From the NCBI RefSeq assembly GCF_000151315.2, contig NW_011887300.1:1098373-1162372 (forward strand): a stretch of DNA of 64,000 nucleotides. Reading direction: 5' to 3'. The position numbers were made by a program, and so were the translations under genes. Positions 50,625 through 61,946 of the stretch are shown here, one piece after another. Numbering within the stretch: position 1 is the first letter of the stretch; the number at the start of each line of letters is the position of its first letter. This DNA comes from Capsaspora owczarzaki ATCC 30864 (lineage: Eukaryota; Opisthokonta; Filasterea). The notes under the pieces were generated by a model. That model saw only the letters and a program-made list of their open reading frames with translations, made no database searches and was not told where the DNA came from.

Positions 50625-52701
50625 TCACCGCAGGCCAAACACGCGACGAAGATTGTCGTTCAAAAAGATCCCGCTTGAATCCAGCTGAGCCCGAAGTTGA
50701 GCCATGGCGTCAAAACAAGGGTAGAGTTGACGAAATTGCTCGGCCTCAAGTTTATGTGCCTGCAAAGCATTGATCAGCCAAACGACGACACACAACAATA
50801 CAAATCAGACAAACCGAACTCACCTTGGCCCAATGCGGTCGACCAGCAAAGTCGCGCATGATTCTCTCGTATTCTGACCAGTAGGGCTCTGTTTGGACTG
50901 GCTTCCCGTACGGGCTGCAGGAGGGATTTGACAGAACGACATATGAGCAGCGAAGAGGTGAATAAAACAAAAACCTTTGGCGAAAACAACAAGACAGCCA
51001 TACCGATACATGATAATGCCAATAAAGCATGAGTCCCGCCCATAGCATGGGCTGAGCGGAATGGCATCTCGTCGGACGAATCGTACTTCGATAGGAAAGT
51101 GTGCGTGAATGTCAGGATTGTCGTGGATGGCGCTGCGAATCCGTCTCAGAGCAGCAGGTGCATCCACCCTACGCGACGGCAAGGCAACAATGACAGTACT
51201 GCAGATTCAGCTACCCTTGCAACAAAATTTCAACCAAAATTCAAAAAGACAAAAAATCTGAAAAAAACAAACAAAAACTTACCAGTCGATGGCCCATTCA
51301 GAGACGTACTGTTGGAAGAGCACATCAAAGTTGAATATCCTGTAGCTGTCGTCAACACGAGACGTAGCATTTGACAAGAGAAGGCGGACAAACAGCCGAT
51401 TGCAGAGGGGCACCAACCACGCTGGTCGAAAAGTGCTCAGCCAATACGCGAATTGAACAAGGTGATGGCTCCAAAGCGAGCTTATGGCAGACGGTGGCTT
51501 TGTCTTTTGCTGCAAAAGGCAACATCACAACGATTTGGTCAGCAGCGGAATCAAGTGGATGGCAACACAAAAACAAAAGGGAAAAACGTGCGGCCCTACC
51601 AACGTGCGTGCTCTGTCCGCTTCAATGATAACTGCGTGGTCTGTGTAGGGATACCACAGGATCTTGGTATGCTCGGACGACGTGATGAGCTCCGGTAATC
51701 GCTCCAGCGCCTGGATGTTGGAACGAGAACATGTCAGAACCAACATCAACAGCAACAACAACAACATACTGTGTTCCAACACAACAAGAGCCAAACCTCA
51801 GTCAGCGTTGTTGGGGTTGAGCGCTCCCACAACAAGAATGCACGCTCGCATTGCAACTTGACGCGTGTGATGATTCCGAACGCGCCGAGTCCGCATTGAG
51901 CAGCTGCAAACAATTCCGCGTTTTCGCTCCGAGAGCAGGTCAGCAATCGTCCATCGGCCACCACGATATCCAGCTCGAGAATCTATCCGACGCACACACA
52001 GGCGGTTCGATCAGTTGAAGCCAGTCTTGGAGGCCAAACGCCAAGTTTTCCGATAAAACAATTCACCCCTCCCGTTCAATTCGATGGTTACCATCGTGGA
52101 CAGTATTCCAAAGTTTGCACCAGAGCCATGCGTGCCGCTTGAAATGACGCCGGCAATGGTGACGTCTGAGACTGCGCCCAGATTGGAGATGGCCAGGTCG
52201 TGCTTGGCGAGGTGCAGGTGGAGGTCGGCCAAGACGACGCCCGCCTCGACAGTGACGGTCGCACAATCTACATCCGTGTGGATGACAGAGCGCATCTTGG
52301 CGAGCGAGACGAGCGTGTCTGACGTGCACGCCAAGTCCGACGGCGAGTGCGCGCGGCCGACCACCTTCACATGCGCCTGGGCAGCGCGGGCGGCGCGGAC
52401 GATGGACTGGACGTGCTCGGGCGACTCCGGGAAGAGGATGCGCTGCGGGGTGCACGAGAATGTCCTGAGGATGAGGATGAAGACAAGGAGGACGAGGGTG
52501 AGGTTTTTGATGACAGGGCTGTCAAAATCTGAGAACGAATCATCATAACAATTCACACCTCGCCCAGTTGTTCATTAGAACAGCGTTGGTGAGGCGATCG
52601 ATGGCCAGCGTGTCAAAGACGCTTGGAGGAAGGAATCTGGTGCGCAACCGAGGCGGAAGCACGGAAAACCATGGCGGAAGCAGCGCTGAGAGCGGCTCCA
52701 T
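50625..52701 (-). CDS. Sugar-1,4-lactone oxidase (D-arabinono/L-gulono/galactono type)
   Basis: Minus-strand exons 52701-52559, 52464-52092, 51982-51797, 51710-51600, 51509-51283, 51168-51004, 50914-50824 and 50759-50625 sum to 1431 nt, 476 residues. The FAD-binding (VAO-type) half has [33 protein letters not shown], whose His is the covalent FAD site in gulonolactone oxidase, and [15 protein letters not shown]. The second half is the ALO domain, with [31 protein letters not shown] and a final [14 protein letters not shown]. Members make the last step of ascorbate or erythroascorbate synthesis, oxidising the lactone with O2. Which lactone cannot be told. The second-exon donor ATG/GTAACC was chosen because it keeps frame with the [12 protein letters not shown] exon. 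An N-terminal hydrophobic segment is weak, so location is uncertain. Confidence 0.9.
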
Positions 52702-52879
52702 TTGCTCAGAATGAAAGAAAAGACTGACTTGAACCGAGGAAATTCAGGCAAACATGCTGTACACATGAGCCATTGACTGAAACGGTCAATTGAAGATCGC
52801 AGTCAAAGTACAGAATAGATTCATCAATAACACCATCTTGTACTGTATTGCAACAAACAAAGACCAATCAAACACATCG

Positions 52880-54340
52880 TCATGCGGTTGGCTCCTTGCC
52901 GTTGCCATAGCGCTCGACGCTCTCTCGCAATTGCCGAATGACAGCAGCTGGATCGGCAGCATTGTAGACAGAGCTGCCAGCAACAATCATGTTCGCTCCG
53001 GCCTTTGCGCAAGCATCAATGGTTGCACCGACGCCGACACCGCCGTCCACCTCAATGTCCATCTCGGGGAACTTGGTGCGGAGGTGCTCGACCTAGACAG
53101 TTTCAGGAAAGCAAGCGATGAATTGTACAAACAAAGTGAGCGATTCAGTCCACAAAATGAACAAAAAAAAAAAACAAATGGCAAACTCCACCGTCGTACC
53201 TTGGGCATCATGTGAGCCATGAACTTTTGGCCACCAAAGCCGGGCTCGACAGTCATGACGAGCACCATGTCGACGTGCGGGACGAGGTACTCGACGCTCT
53301 CGGCAGGGGTGTTGGGCTTGATGGCAACACCGACCTTCATGTTCTTGGCACGGATTTGACGGATGAGAGCCATAGGGTCGGCTACGAAAGACAACAACAG
53401 CCAAAGAAAAAAGCATGGGACGAGAATGTCAAGTAAACGTGAGACTGATCAACAATCATCACCAAAGGCGCTTTTCATCCAACGGCCAAGCAAAACCAAC
53501 CTGTCGACTCGAGGTGGAAGGTGAATTGATCACCACCAGCATCAGCCATATCGTCGACCCACTGTGTGAACCAGCATTTCAATCACAAACAGAACAAGCA
53601 AACAGAACAAAAACACGGAGAAAACGATGGGTTACTGAAGACTGGCTGAAAATCAGCTCAAAGCAAAAGTCGACTTCACAACAGAGCTCAGAGAACAGAG
53701 TCATAAGCGATGAGTCAAGTCACCAACGACTTTGGCTGAAATTTGGCGGCCTCAGACCATGATTCCAGATTTGGGTTACCTGTTCCGGCTTTGAGACCAT
53801 CATGTGGAGATCTGCGATGAAGATGATGACAAACACACAGAATGATGAATTGAATGAAAAAATTTCCAATGGAACAACAAGCAAAGGACAGCTGCGTTGT
53901 GGTCGAAACACAAAAGAGGAGAGAGAGGAAAATGTGGCCACACAAAACGGCTCAGATTGAAAGGCAATAGTCGTAATGCAGTCGTACCAAAGAAGGCCTT
54001 GGAGTGCTTGCGGAGGCACTTGATGACTGGCGCGCCCATCGTGATGTTTGGCACAAAGTGACTGAGGCAAAAGGGAGAGAGAGAGAAAAAGAGAGAGAGA
54101 GAGAGAGATTGGATTTTGGGGAACTGTGGGTGAGATTTGGTTTTCAGCGACCGCCGACCACGAGGAGCACAGATTCAACGCATGGCAGCTTGGGCTTCGG
54201 CTGTTTTACCCGTCCATGACATCAAGGTGGACATAGTCAGCGCCAGCATCAACCACGCGCTGGGTCTCGGAGGCGAGGCAGGACATGTCCGACGCGAGCA
54301 CGGAAGGACCAATGCGGCAGTTGCACTTGTGGAAGACCAT
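52880..54340 (-). CDS. RPE: Ribulose-phosphate 3-epimerase
   Basis: Minus-strand exons 54340-54210, 54061-53988, 53811-53780, 53561-53501, 53381-53200 and 53092-52880 sum to 693 nt, 230 residues (human 228). Motifs in order: [26 protein letters not shown] (metal-binding His and catalytic Asp), LHMMV (second metal His), [12 protein letters not shown] and IEVDGGV (second catalytic Asp), then [10 protein letters not shown]. It interconverts ribulose-5-phosphate and xylulose-5-phosphate in the cytosolic pentose phosphate pathway. A TIM barrel is expected. Six exons is many for so small an enzyme; one is only 32 nt. A (GA)n run lies in the first intron at about 54078-54109. Confidence 0.96.
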
Positions 54341-54566
54341 TGCTGCTTTCAAAATGTGTATTGCAAGTTGAAAAAGGATGACTGATGGTGGTGGTTCATG
54401 TGCCAGGTCAGAACAAGTGTGTAAATAGGAGGTGTTTGAATACAAAGCAACAAAAGAACGAGGGCAATGCTCGAATAAAATAATCACAACAAGAAGGAAG
54501 AAGACAAAAAAAAAAAAAAAAAGAACAAGCTCGTTCGCTGGTTCTTTCTCATTCGCTGGTTCTTTC

Positions 54567-56299
54567 TCAATCGCGTGAAAGCGTGCTCTCATCCTGTTCA
54601 CCAATGCCAGAGCTGCCAAACTGCGTGTTCCACTTGATGTAGCCCTCCAGGTCCTTTTGGGAAACGCTGGCACGAACCTGACGGAAGGCCTTGTCGAAAT
54701 CCACATACTGAATCGGACGCACCTGGTCCGCCGAGATGCTCGACAAGTCACTGATGCACCGGATGGGTCCGAGGGCAGCCTCTTTGCAGAGGTGACTCAT
54801 GTCTGCGCCAGAGTAGCCTTGCGAGCGCGACACGACAAGCTCGATTTCGTCGCCACTCAGCGCGTGGCCCTGCCGCCCGAGAAGATTCAGGACGATTTGG
54901 CGCCGTGCAGGCGCATCCGGGAGCGGAATGTACAGCTTTTTGACAAGACGACGGCGCGCAGCCTCGTCAATCTCTTGAGGGCGGTTGGTTGCGCCCACCA
55001 CGAGCAGGCGGTCATCGTCCGATCCGGACGTCGCGCCATCAAGCTGGACAAGAAACTCTGTCTTGATGCGCCGCGATGCCTCGTGCTCGCCGTCTGAGCG
55101 CTGCGTCAGCAGTGAATCGATTTCATCGATGAAAATGACGGAAGGCTGATGCACTCGCGCTACAGCGAAAAGGGCGCGCACCATCTTTTCGCCCTCGCCG
55201 ACCCACTTTGAGGTCAGGGACGACGAGCTGATGCTAAAGAAGGTAGCTTTGGACTTGACAGCGATGCACTTGCCGATGAGGGTCTTGCCCGTGCCAGGAG
55301 GTCCGAAGAGCAGCAGTCCTTTCGGCGGTCCGAGCAGGCCATGGAACAAGTCGCTGTTTGCACCACGCACAACAGATCGTACCAACGTAGAACATGAATA
55401 ATGAGATCAAGGGCAGCTCAGAAATTGCATCGACAAGACGCTGCAGAGCACTTACGGTCGCAGCATTGGCCAGACAACCATCTCTTTCACGGTCGCCTTG
55501 GCAAACTCGAGACCCGCAATATCATCCCAATCTATGGGGGCGCCGTGGTCCATGATCTACAGAACGAGATAAAATTGCAAACGTCAGTGGCGAGTGGACA
55601 AGGGAGCGGATTCTGAGGCATCATCGCGAGTTACCTCGTTCATGATGAGCTCCACCATTTTCGGCTCAATGTTACGAAGGCGCTCGTCTTGCATGATCGG
55701 GTCGTCCTCCATCGCACTAGTAGGGCCACCGCTCGGAGGGCTGCAGTCGTTCAGGGTGTAGGATGAGCATCAAGAGCGAAACGAAAAACGAGAAACGAGA
55801 AACGAAAAAAAAAAAAAAAAAAAAAAAAAGTCCAAGAAACAAGAATCAGGCGTGGCTGGCTTACCGGCTGAGCTGACCACCTTCACCAGAACGTGGAAAG
55901 GGAGGAACAAACTTGGTTCCTGGAGTGCGTCGCGTTCCGAGCGCTTTGCGGGCGCCTTGGTTTGCGTTGTTCGTCTGCGGTGTCGCCCCGAGATTGTAAT
56001 TGGGGACACTGGAGCCAATCTCCTTCATGAGATTGGAATGAGCATTACTTGAACCAGGAGGAGCATCGAATGAATTGTCGGGCTCGTCATAACGGCCTCG
56101 TCCGCGACCACGACCAAACGCCGAGACGCCACCGCGCCCTTGTCCACCTTGTCCACGCCCGCCATAGGCCGGGCCAGAGGCATTGCCGCCGCCTCGTCGA
56201 AGCTGCTGATTGATGATCTGGAATGAGAGAGACAACATGCCATGGTGAGCGAAAAAAAAGCAGCAGAAAAAAAAAAACACCAAAACAGCGAAGGCCACC

Positions 56300-56340
<41 letters not shown>

Positions 56341-57507
56341 AAGCTGGTCCCTCGCCGTCACAAATTCACTTGGGGCAACATTCATTGGCTCGGTATCCAT
56401 GTCAACTTTGTCGTCAGGAAGTTCGATTGGCTCGCGATTGAACGGTCGGCGCTCAAAGGTGTCGGCTGAAGGTTGACGCTGCCGAGGCGCTGTCGAGCTT
56501 GTAGCTGCACCAGACCCGGGCCACGATGGTGCCGAAGCAGTTGTCGCAGTGTTGGATGCTGCTACTGCTGGAGGAGGAATGGCTGCAGTCGCAAACCTGG
56601 AGCGTGCCGTCTGCATGGGAGGAGCGGCTGGGCGAGGAGCGCCATTGGTCTGGATGGTGCTCCCACCCCGTGCCACCGATGAAGACGTGGAATTCAACGA
56701 CATGGCTGGCGCTTGCGGGATGGAGGTGTGGAAGAGACTCAGTGCAGGCGGGGTGAAGACGAGACCCGACATGGCTTGGACTTCCGCCAGCGTGAGCGTC
56801 GACACTGCTTGTCCCAACCCATCCTGGAAACACGTAGCATTTTGCAAATCACAGAAAAGAGGCGCATCACACCCATTCAACCATTCACAACGCACAGAGT
56901 GAGTTTGAGAGTTTGAGTTTTTCCATACACTTTGCATTGCAACATTGAAAAAGTTGCAAAACGTTACAGAGTTGTGATGCGCGGCTGCCGCGAGCGACGG
57001 TGCAAGCCCGCGATCCATTGTGTGTGCATAGACTGCCAGTGCGTGTCCGAGCTGCACCAGGTGCGCCAGCGCCTCGGGGTCGTTGCGCTCGCCCAGCTCG
57101 TGGTGGAGCAGTTGCGAGTGGGTTGCTTGCTCGACCATGCTCCGTGCTGCGTCCGCCGATCGCGCTGCGCTGACATGTGCTGTGCTTGGTTCAACCTGTT
57201 CATGCTGCAGCGCGAACAGCGCTCTGTCATCAGCAGCGCAATTCAAGGAAAAGTGAGCGAAACAGATTTTCCCGCCAAAAAAAAAAAAAAAAAAAAGTTT
57301 GGCGGCTTTTTTTTTTGTTTGTTTGTTTGTTTCTTGCGTTTCGAACGCTTGCGTTTTGCAATTGCGTGTGTGTCATGCTCAGAAGGGGGAGGTGTGACCC
57401 CCATGTGCATGGAAGAGCCGATTCGAGTGTGGCCAGCTGTGTGGCGGTGCTGAATCTCACCTTTGCCAGCGAAAGAGCGACTCGGCGGACTGGTCCAATG
57501 ATGACAT
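54567..57507 (-). CDS. FIGNL1: Fidgetin-like 1 AAA ATPase
   Basis: Minus-strand exons 57507-57461, 57223-56929, 56823-56341, 56217-55865, 55740-55635, 55556-55456 and 55353-54567 sum to 2172 nt, 723 residues (human 674). The start [16 protein letters not shown] matches the N-terminal SEWQK helix of FIGNL1. A Ser/Pro/Gly linker with an RG-rich patch (about 56170-56080) follows, then TKFVPPFP, the short motif RAD51-linked FIGNL1 proteins carry before the ATPase. The ATPase has [31 protein letters not shown], Walker A GPPGTGKT, Walker [27 protein letters not shown] and the Vps4-like end [12 protein letters not shown] and [14 protein letters not shown]1 removes or remodels RAD51 filaments in homologous recombination. 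The intron before 56217 carries a 33-nt A run, and the first intron an A run near 57278-57296. Confidence 0.95.
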
Positions 57508-57996
57508 TGTTGCTGAGCTCGCAGCGCTGAATCTGGCAAAAGCACCTGCAAGTGAATAACAACGACTTGTAAACCGAAGAAGAGAGAGAGAAAGAGGGGG
57601 GGGGGAAAGGGAAAAGGGGGGACAAAAAAATGGGGGAAAAGTGAAACAACAAAGACTGAAACAGACAAAAAAAAAAAAAAAAGGTTGCTCGTTTTGAACT
57701 TGTGCAATCGATACAATGGAGCGCTGTTTGTTCGTTTCGCTTTTTGCTCTCCTGAAGGTTTCCAGTCGTCGTTCAGACTTGTCCTGCTTTCTTTTCCCAG
57801 TTCAGTTTGTGTTCTTCAGTCTTTTGCACTTTGTTCGTATTTGTATTGTTTTTTGTTGGTTTTTTTTTTTTTTTTTTGAGTCGCGGCTGCACTTGGGGCT
57901 CTTGCTCTGTGTTTGAGATATTGCTGTTGCGCAAAGAAGCGGAAGCCGCGGACTGAAACATCCTTTTTCTTTGTCTTAATAGATTGAGAACCAGTA
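57508..57996. other. Divergent intergenic region
   Basis: Between FIGNL1 (leftward) and LRR copy C (rightward). Holds a G run at about 57598-57606, an A run at 57666-57682 and a T run at 57859-57878. The stretch just before 57997 does not show the duplicated upstream block of copies A and B. No gene. Confidence 0.5.
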
Positions 57997-60900
57997 ATGC
58001 TGTCATATCAGAGTATGACTGAGAGACAGCGCAGGTTGTATGATACTGTCAAGCGCACGAGCGGACAGCTCGGGTAAGAGAAGGCCGTGTTTCTTTTGAA
58101 AGAGTGACGACGGGTATTGACGAAATGGAGGACAGGCTGCGCAGCAGCCAGATTGGCAATGCGGAAGCACAAGCGGTTGGCGAGGCACTCAAAGATAGCC
58201 CGACGGTGACCAAGGTCGAGTAAGTCACCTCGCTTTGCCTGATGCATGTGAATGGGTGATTTCAGCAGAGAACATTAAGAGTGCGAGTTCGTACTCACTG
58301 ATGAGGGTGGGATGGACAGTCTGGATGAGAATCAGATTGGCGATGCTGGAGCGCGGGCGATTGCCGAGACACTCAAAGTGAACACGACGGTGACTCACCT
58401 CCAGTAAGGCATCGCGCTTTGTCTGTTGCACTCGAGTGGGTGGGTGATTTTCAGCAGAGGACGTTCGCAGTACTCACTGAGAGGGCGCACGGACAGTCTG
58501 CACCAGAATCAGATTGGCAAACTGGGGGCTGAGGCGATTGCTGAAGCACTCAAAATGAACAAGAAGCTGGCCACGCTCTAGTAAGTCACTTGAGTGAAGT
58601 TTCTAAGCGTGTGATCTTGCAGCCAGCATACAGAGTGCTCACTGATGGAGGATGTGGACAGTCTGAACAAGAATCAGATTGGCGAAACTGGAGCCCAGGC
58701 GATCGCTGAGGCACTGAAAGTGAATACGACGCTGATTGAGCTCAGGCAAGGCATTGGACGTTGACGGATGAATGTGAGTGGGTGATGCAGCGGAGGGCAA
58801 TCAGAGTGGCTCAGTGATGGAGGGGACGGGCAGCTTGGGCACGAATCAGATGGACGATGGTGGTGTACGTGCTCTTGCTTTTGCACTCAACATGAATCAT
58901 ACGCTGACTGGGCTCTCGTAAGTATCTCACTTTGACTAAAGCGTGTGACTGGAAGGAAGATCGAGTAGAGGGAATTCAGAGTACTTACGGATGGAAGGGG
59001 ATGTGGACAGGCTCAATGGGAATCAAATTGGCGATGCCGGAGCGGAAGCAGCTGCCGAGGCACTCAAAATGAACACGACACTGACCGAGCTCAGGTAAGT
59101 CATCCCATTCTTGTTGGTGCATATGAGTGGGCGTTTCGGAAGCGGGGTATTCCAGAGTCCGTCCTGATGATGGAAGGGACGGTCAGTCTGCACTGCAATC
59201 AGATTCGTCATGCCGGAGCGAGCGCGATTGCGGAGGCGCTCAAGGTGAACAAGTCCTTGAAAGTGCTCAAGTAAGGCATTTCACTTTGACTGATTCAAAC
59301 GACTTGCAGAACGCACACTGATGGAGGGAACAGCTTGGAAATGAATCAGCTTTTCGATGACGGAGCAGAGGCGATTGCTGAGGCACTCAAAGTCAACACA
59401 GGGCTGACAAAGCTCTGGTATGGCATCTCGCTTTTGCTGACAGTTTCAGTGGGCTACTACAGCAGGGAGTTTTCAGAAAGCTAATTGATGCAGCAATTTG
59501 ACAGTTTGGGCAAGAATATGATTGGCAACGCTGGCGCGCAGAAAATTGCTGAAGCACTCAAAGTGTCGACGCTGCTGATTCTCGAGTAAGGCATTTTCAC
59601 TTTAGAATGGCGCGTATGAGTGGGCGATTCAGCAGAGTGGCTCACTGATGGAGGGACGGGCAGTCTGCAACAGAATCAGATTGCTGCCAGAGCGCAGGCG
59701 ATTGCTGAGGCACTCAAAGTGAACACGAAGCTGAAGGAGCTCAAGTAAGGCACCTCACTTTGACTGATGCATGTGAGTGGGTGATTCAGAAGAGTGCTTA
59801 CCGATGGAGGGGATAAACAGTCTGCACCAGAATCAGATTGGCGTTGTTGGAGCGCAAGCGATCGCTGAGGCACTCAAAGCTAACACGACGCTGACTTCGC
59901 TCTTGTAAGTCATCTCACTTTCGGTGATGCTTGTGCATGTTTGCTTGATCAGCAAATTGAGTTCAGGGTGCTTACAAATGGAGAGGACGGACAGTCTCGC
60001 GCGGAATCAGATCGGCGATGCTGGAACGCAGGCGATTGCTGAGGCCCTGAAAGTGAACACGAGGCTGACCGTGCTCCAGTAAGGCATCCCTCACTTTGAC
60101 TGATGCATGGGGGCAGATAATTCCGCAGAGCGCACTCAGAGTGTTCCTGATTGTGAGGAGTAGTTTGAATGAGAATGAGATTGGCGATGCTGGAGCGCAG
60201 GCAATTGCTGAGGCACTCACAGTGAACACGAAGCTGGGCGATCTCTTGTAAGGCAGCCATCCCTCATGGGAGTGAGTGGTTCCACTTGTGTGCGAACTGA
60301 TGGAGGGGATGAACAGTCTGAGTGCGAATCAGATTGGCGATGCTGGAGCCCAGGCGATCGCTGATACGTTCAAACTGAACCCGAGGCTGGAGTATATCAC
60401 GTACAGTGTCGCGCGCTTTGCCTTTGAGCTAGGGTCAGCCATACACCCTGCTCACTCATTTGCATTGCTCGACAGTTTGACGAAGAATTACATTGACAAG
60501 GTTTGCGCTCATGCAATCCATGCATGCACGTACAGTGGAAGGGGAGCTTAGTAAGTTGTCCTTGCCTCGCCAAACTTAGCCACTGATACTCAAGCGAGCT
60601 TTTTCCAACCAATGGAGTGTCGGCTTCTGATTGCTCATTTACCTTGCTTGCGTATGGCACAGCACTTACCCCCAGATTAGCCCTCTCGTCATTTCAACAC
60701 TTCCACAGTTGGTAACTGCTGACGATCTTGAGACCGTCTTTTGCTTGCTGACCAGCGGACCAGATCAGTCCTCATTTCTACCACCCTTACCAGCCGAGAT
60801 TGCCGTCCTCATTATGGACGAAGCGCAGTGCTGGCAAGGCGTGCAGCATACCAAACGAGACTACTTGGGTCCGGACTATCCTCTCAAAGTCACAGTGCCT

Positions 60901-61206
60901 CAAAGCGTCAATGGAGATTTGACGCGTGTGAAAGCAATTCAAGTGGTTCGTGACGCCAAGAACCCATACAAAAGAGTCTGTCACGACGGCGTCTTTGATT
61001 TGATTGTCCGAGATGAGCAAGGTGCTGTTCGATACGAATGCGCTGCGGAAGCGACTTTTGTCGATTCTACACTCGTGTCCGCGACGCTCTGGCCAGCGAG
61101 TACTCCTATTATCAGGCAAATCCGCGTGGGTTGGCAAGTTCAAGTTCAACCCAGCAAGTCTCCCTATGATGTGCGATTCGAATCGCTCGTTGTTAGATGT
61201 AAGTAG
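57997..61206 (+). CDS. LRR (ribonuclease-inhibitor type) protein, copy C, intact
   Basis: Seventeen exons: 57997-58073, 58136-58219, 58320-58403, 58497-58580, 58662-58745, 58834-58917, 59011-59094, 59187-59270, 59334-59417, 59505-59585, 59664-59744, 59821-59904, 59995-60078, 60164-60247, 60317-60400, 60476-60550 and 60663-61206. Total 1866 nt, 621 residues. The N-terminus MLSYQSMTERQRRLYDTVK is shared with A and B. Exons 2-15 each encode one RNI-type LRR, twelve of 84 nt and two of 81 nt, all with phase-2 introns. Exon 16 is a degenerate 25-residue unit. The last exon has the family C-terminal domain (VTADDLETVFCLLTSG, LPAEIAVLIMDEA, LIVRDEQGAVRYEC). The donor after 58745 is GC rather than GT. 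Introns are also alike, so whole exon-intron units were duplicated. The stop TAG lies 16 bp before a retrotransposon LTR, so the native 3' UTR has been displaced. Function unknown. Confidence 0.85.
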
Positions 61207-61222
61207 AGTACCTGTGTCATAC

Positions 61223-61425
61223 TGTCAGGACCCGCAGGGTCTGTGTTAAGATCCTGGACTGTGTAAGACCTTGGTAGGCAATATTGTTGTAAAGTGTTTT
61301 ATTTCACTTTGCAGACTGAACTGCAATTCCAAATGCATGCAAACAAACAATACAAAGACATCAACGCCGAGTCTTCTTAGCAAAGAACGACCCAGCCGGG
61401 ACCGCAGAGCCTGCGGGTCCTGACA
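61223..61425 (-). repeat. 3' LTR of the chromovirus
   Basis: 203 bp bounded by 16-bp inverted ends (TGTCAGGACCCGCAGG and its complement), with the canonical TG...CA. On the minus strand it contains AATAAA near 61288-61294. It begins 16 bp past the stop codon of LRR copy C. Confidence 0.85.
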
Positions 61426-61450
61426 CTCTACCCCCTCCTGGTCCTCCCCT
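61426..61450 (-). promoter_or_regulatory. Polypurine tract of the chromovirus
   Basis: On the minus strand this is a nearly all-purine run (AGGGGAGGACCAGGAGGGGG then TAGAG) ending directly at the LTR, where plus-strand priming is expected in this family. Confidence 0.75.
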
Positions 61451-61720
61451 CGGAGAAGAGTGTGAAGGGCCCACCGGTGTGGACCCAGGACGCGACGTCG
61501 GCAACGCCGATGCCTGTTAGGATCCCGGACTGGACAGGGAAGGGTACTCAGGTGTTGGCGCAAGGCAGGACAAGGAATTGGGGATTTTGGGGATTTAATA
61601 AAGACAAGACAAGAAAGGATCCAAATCGAATCAGGTTGATCAAATTTTGACGACTGACAGACAAACATAGAGAGGGTGCTTCTAATTCCGAACAAAACCT
61701 ATTTCGCTGACGCTTCGACA

Positions 61721-61783
61721 TCCCTGGGACCTGTGTTGCTTTCCGTCTCGCCCGCGGAATGTTCATTCATGGTACGGTGTACC
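61721..61783 (+). repeat. Left inverted repeat of the Tc1 element
   Basis: Identical over 63 bp to the reverse complement of 63206-63268. Confidence 0.95.
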
Positions 61784-61946
61784 AGACACATTTTAGAAGT
61801 GAAGCAGCGGGCTGGGAGTTAAGATTCGAAGCGAGAACAGACAAAAATGAAACTCAAAAAAACAGAAAAAGAGCGGATTTTTTGCCCAATTTTCACAAAG
61901 CATTACATGGCACACAAACAACGTGTCGCAGCGCCTTCGCTCCACT

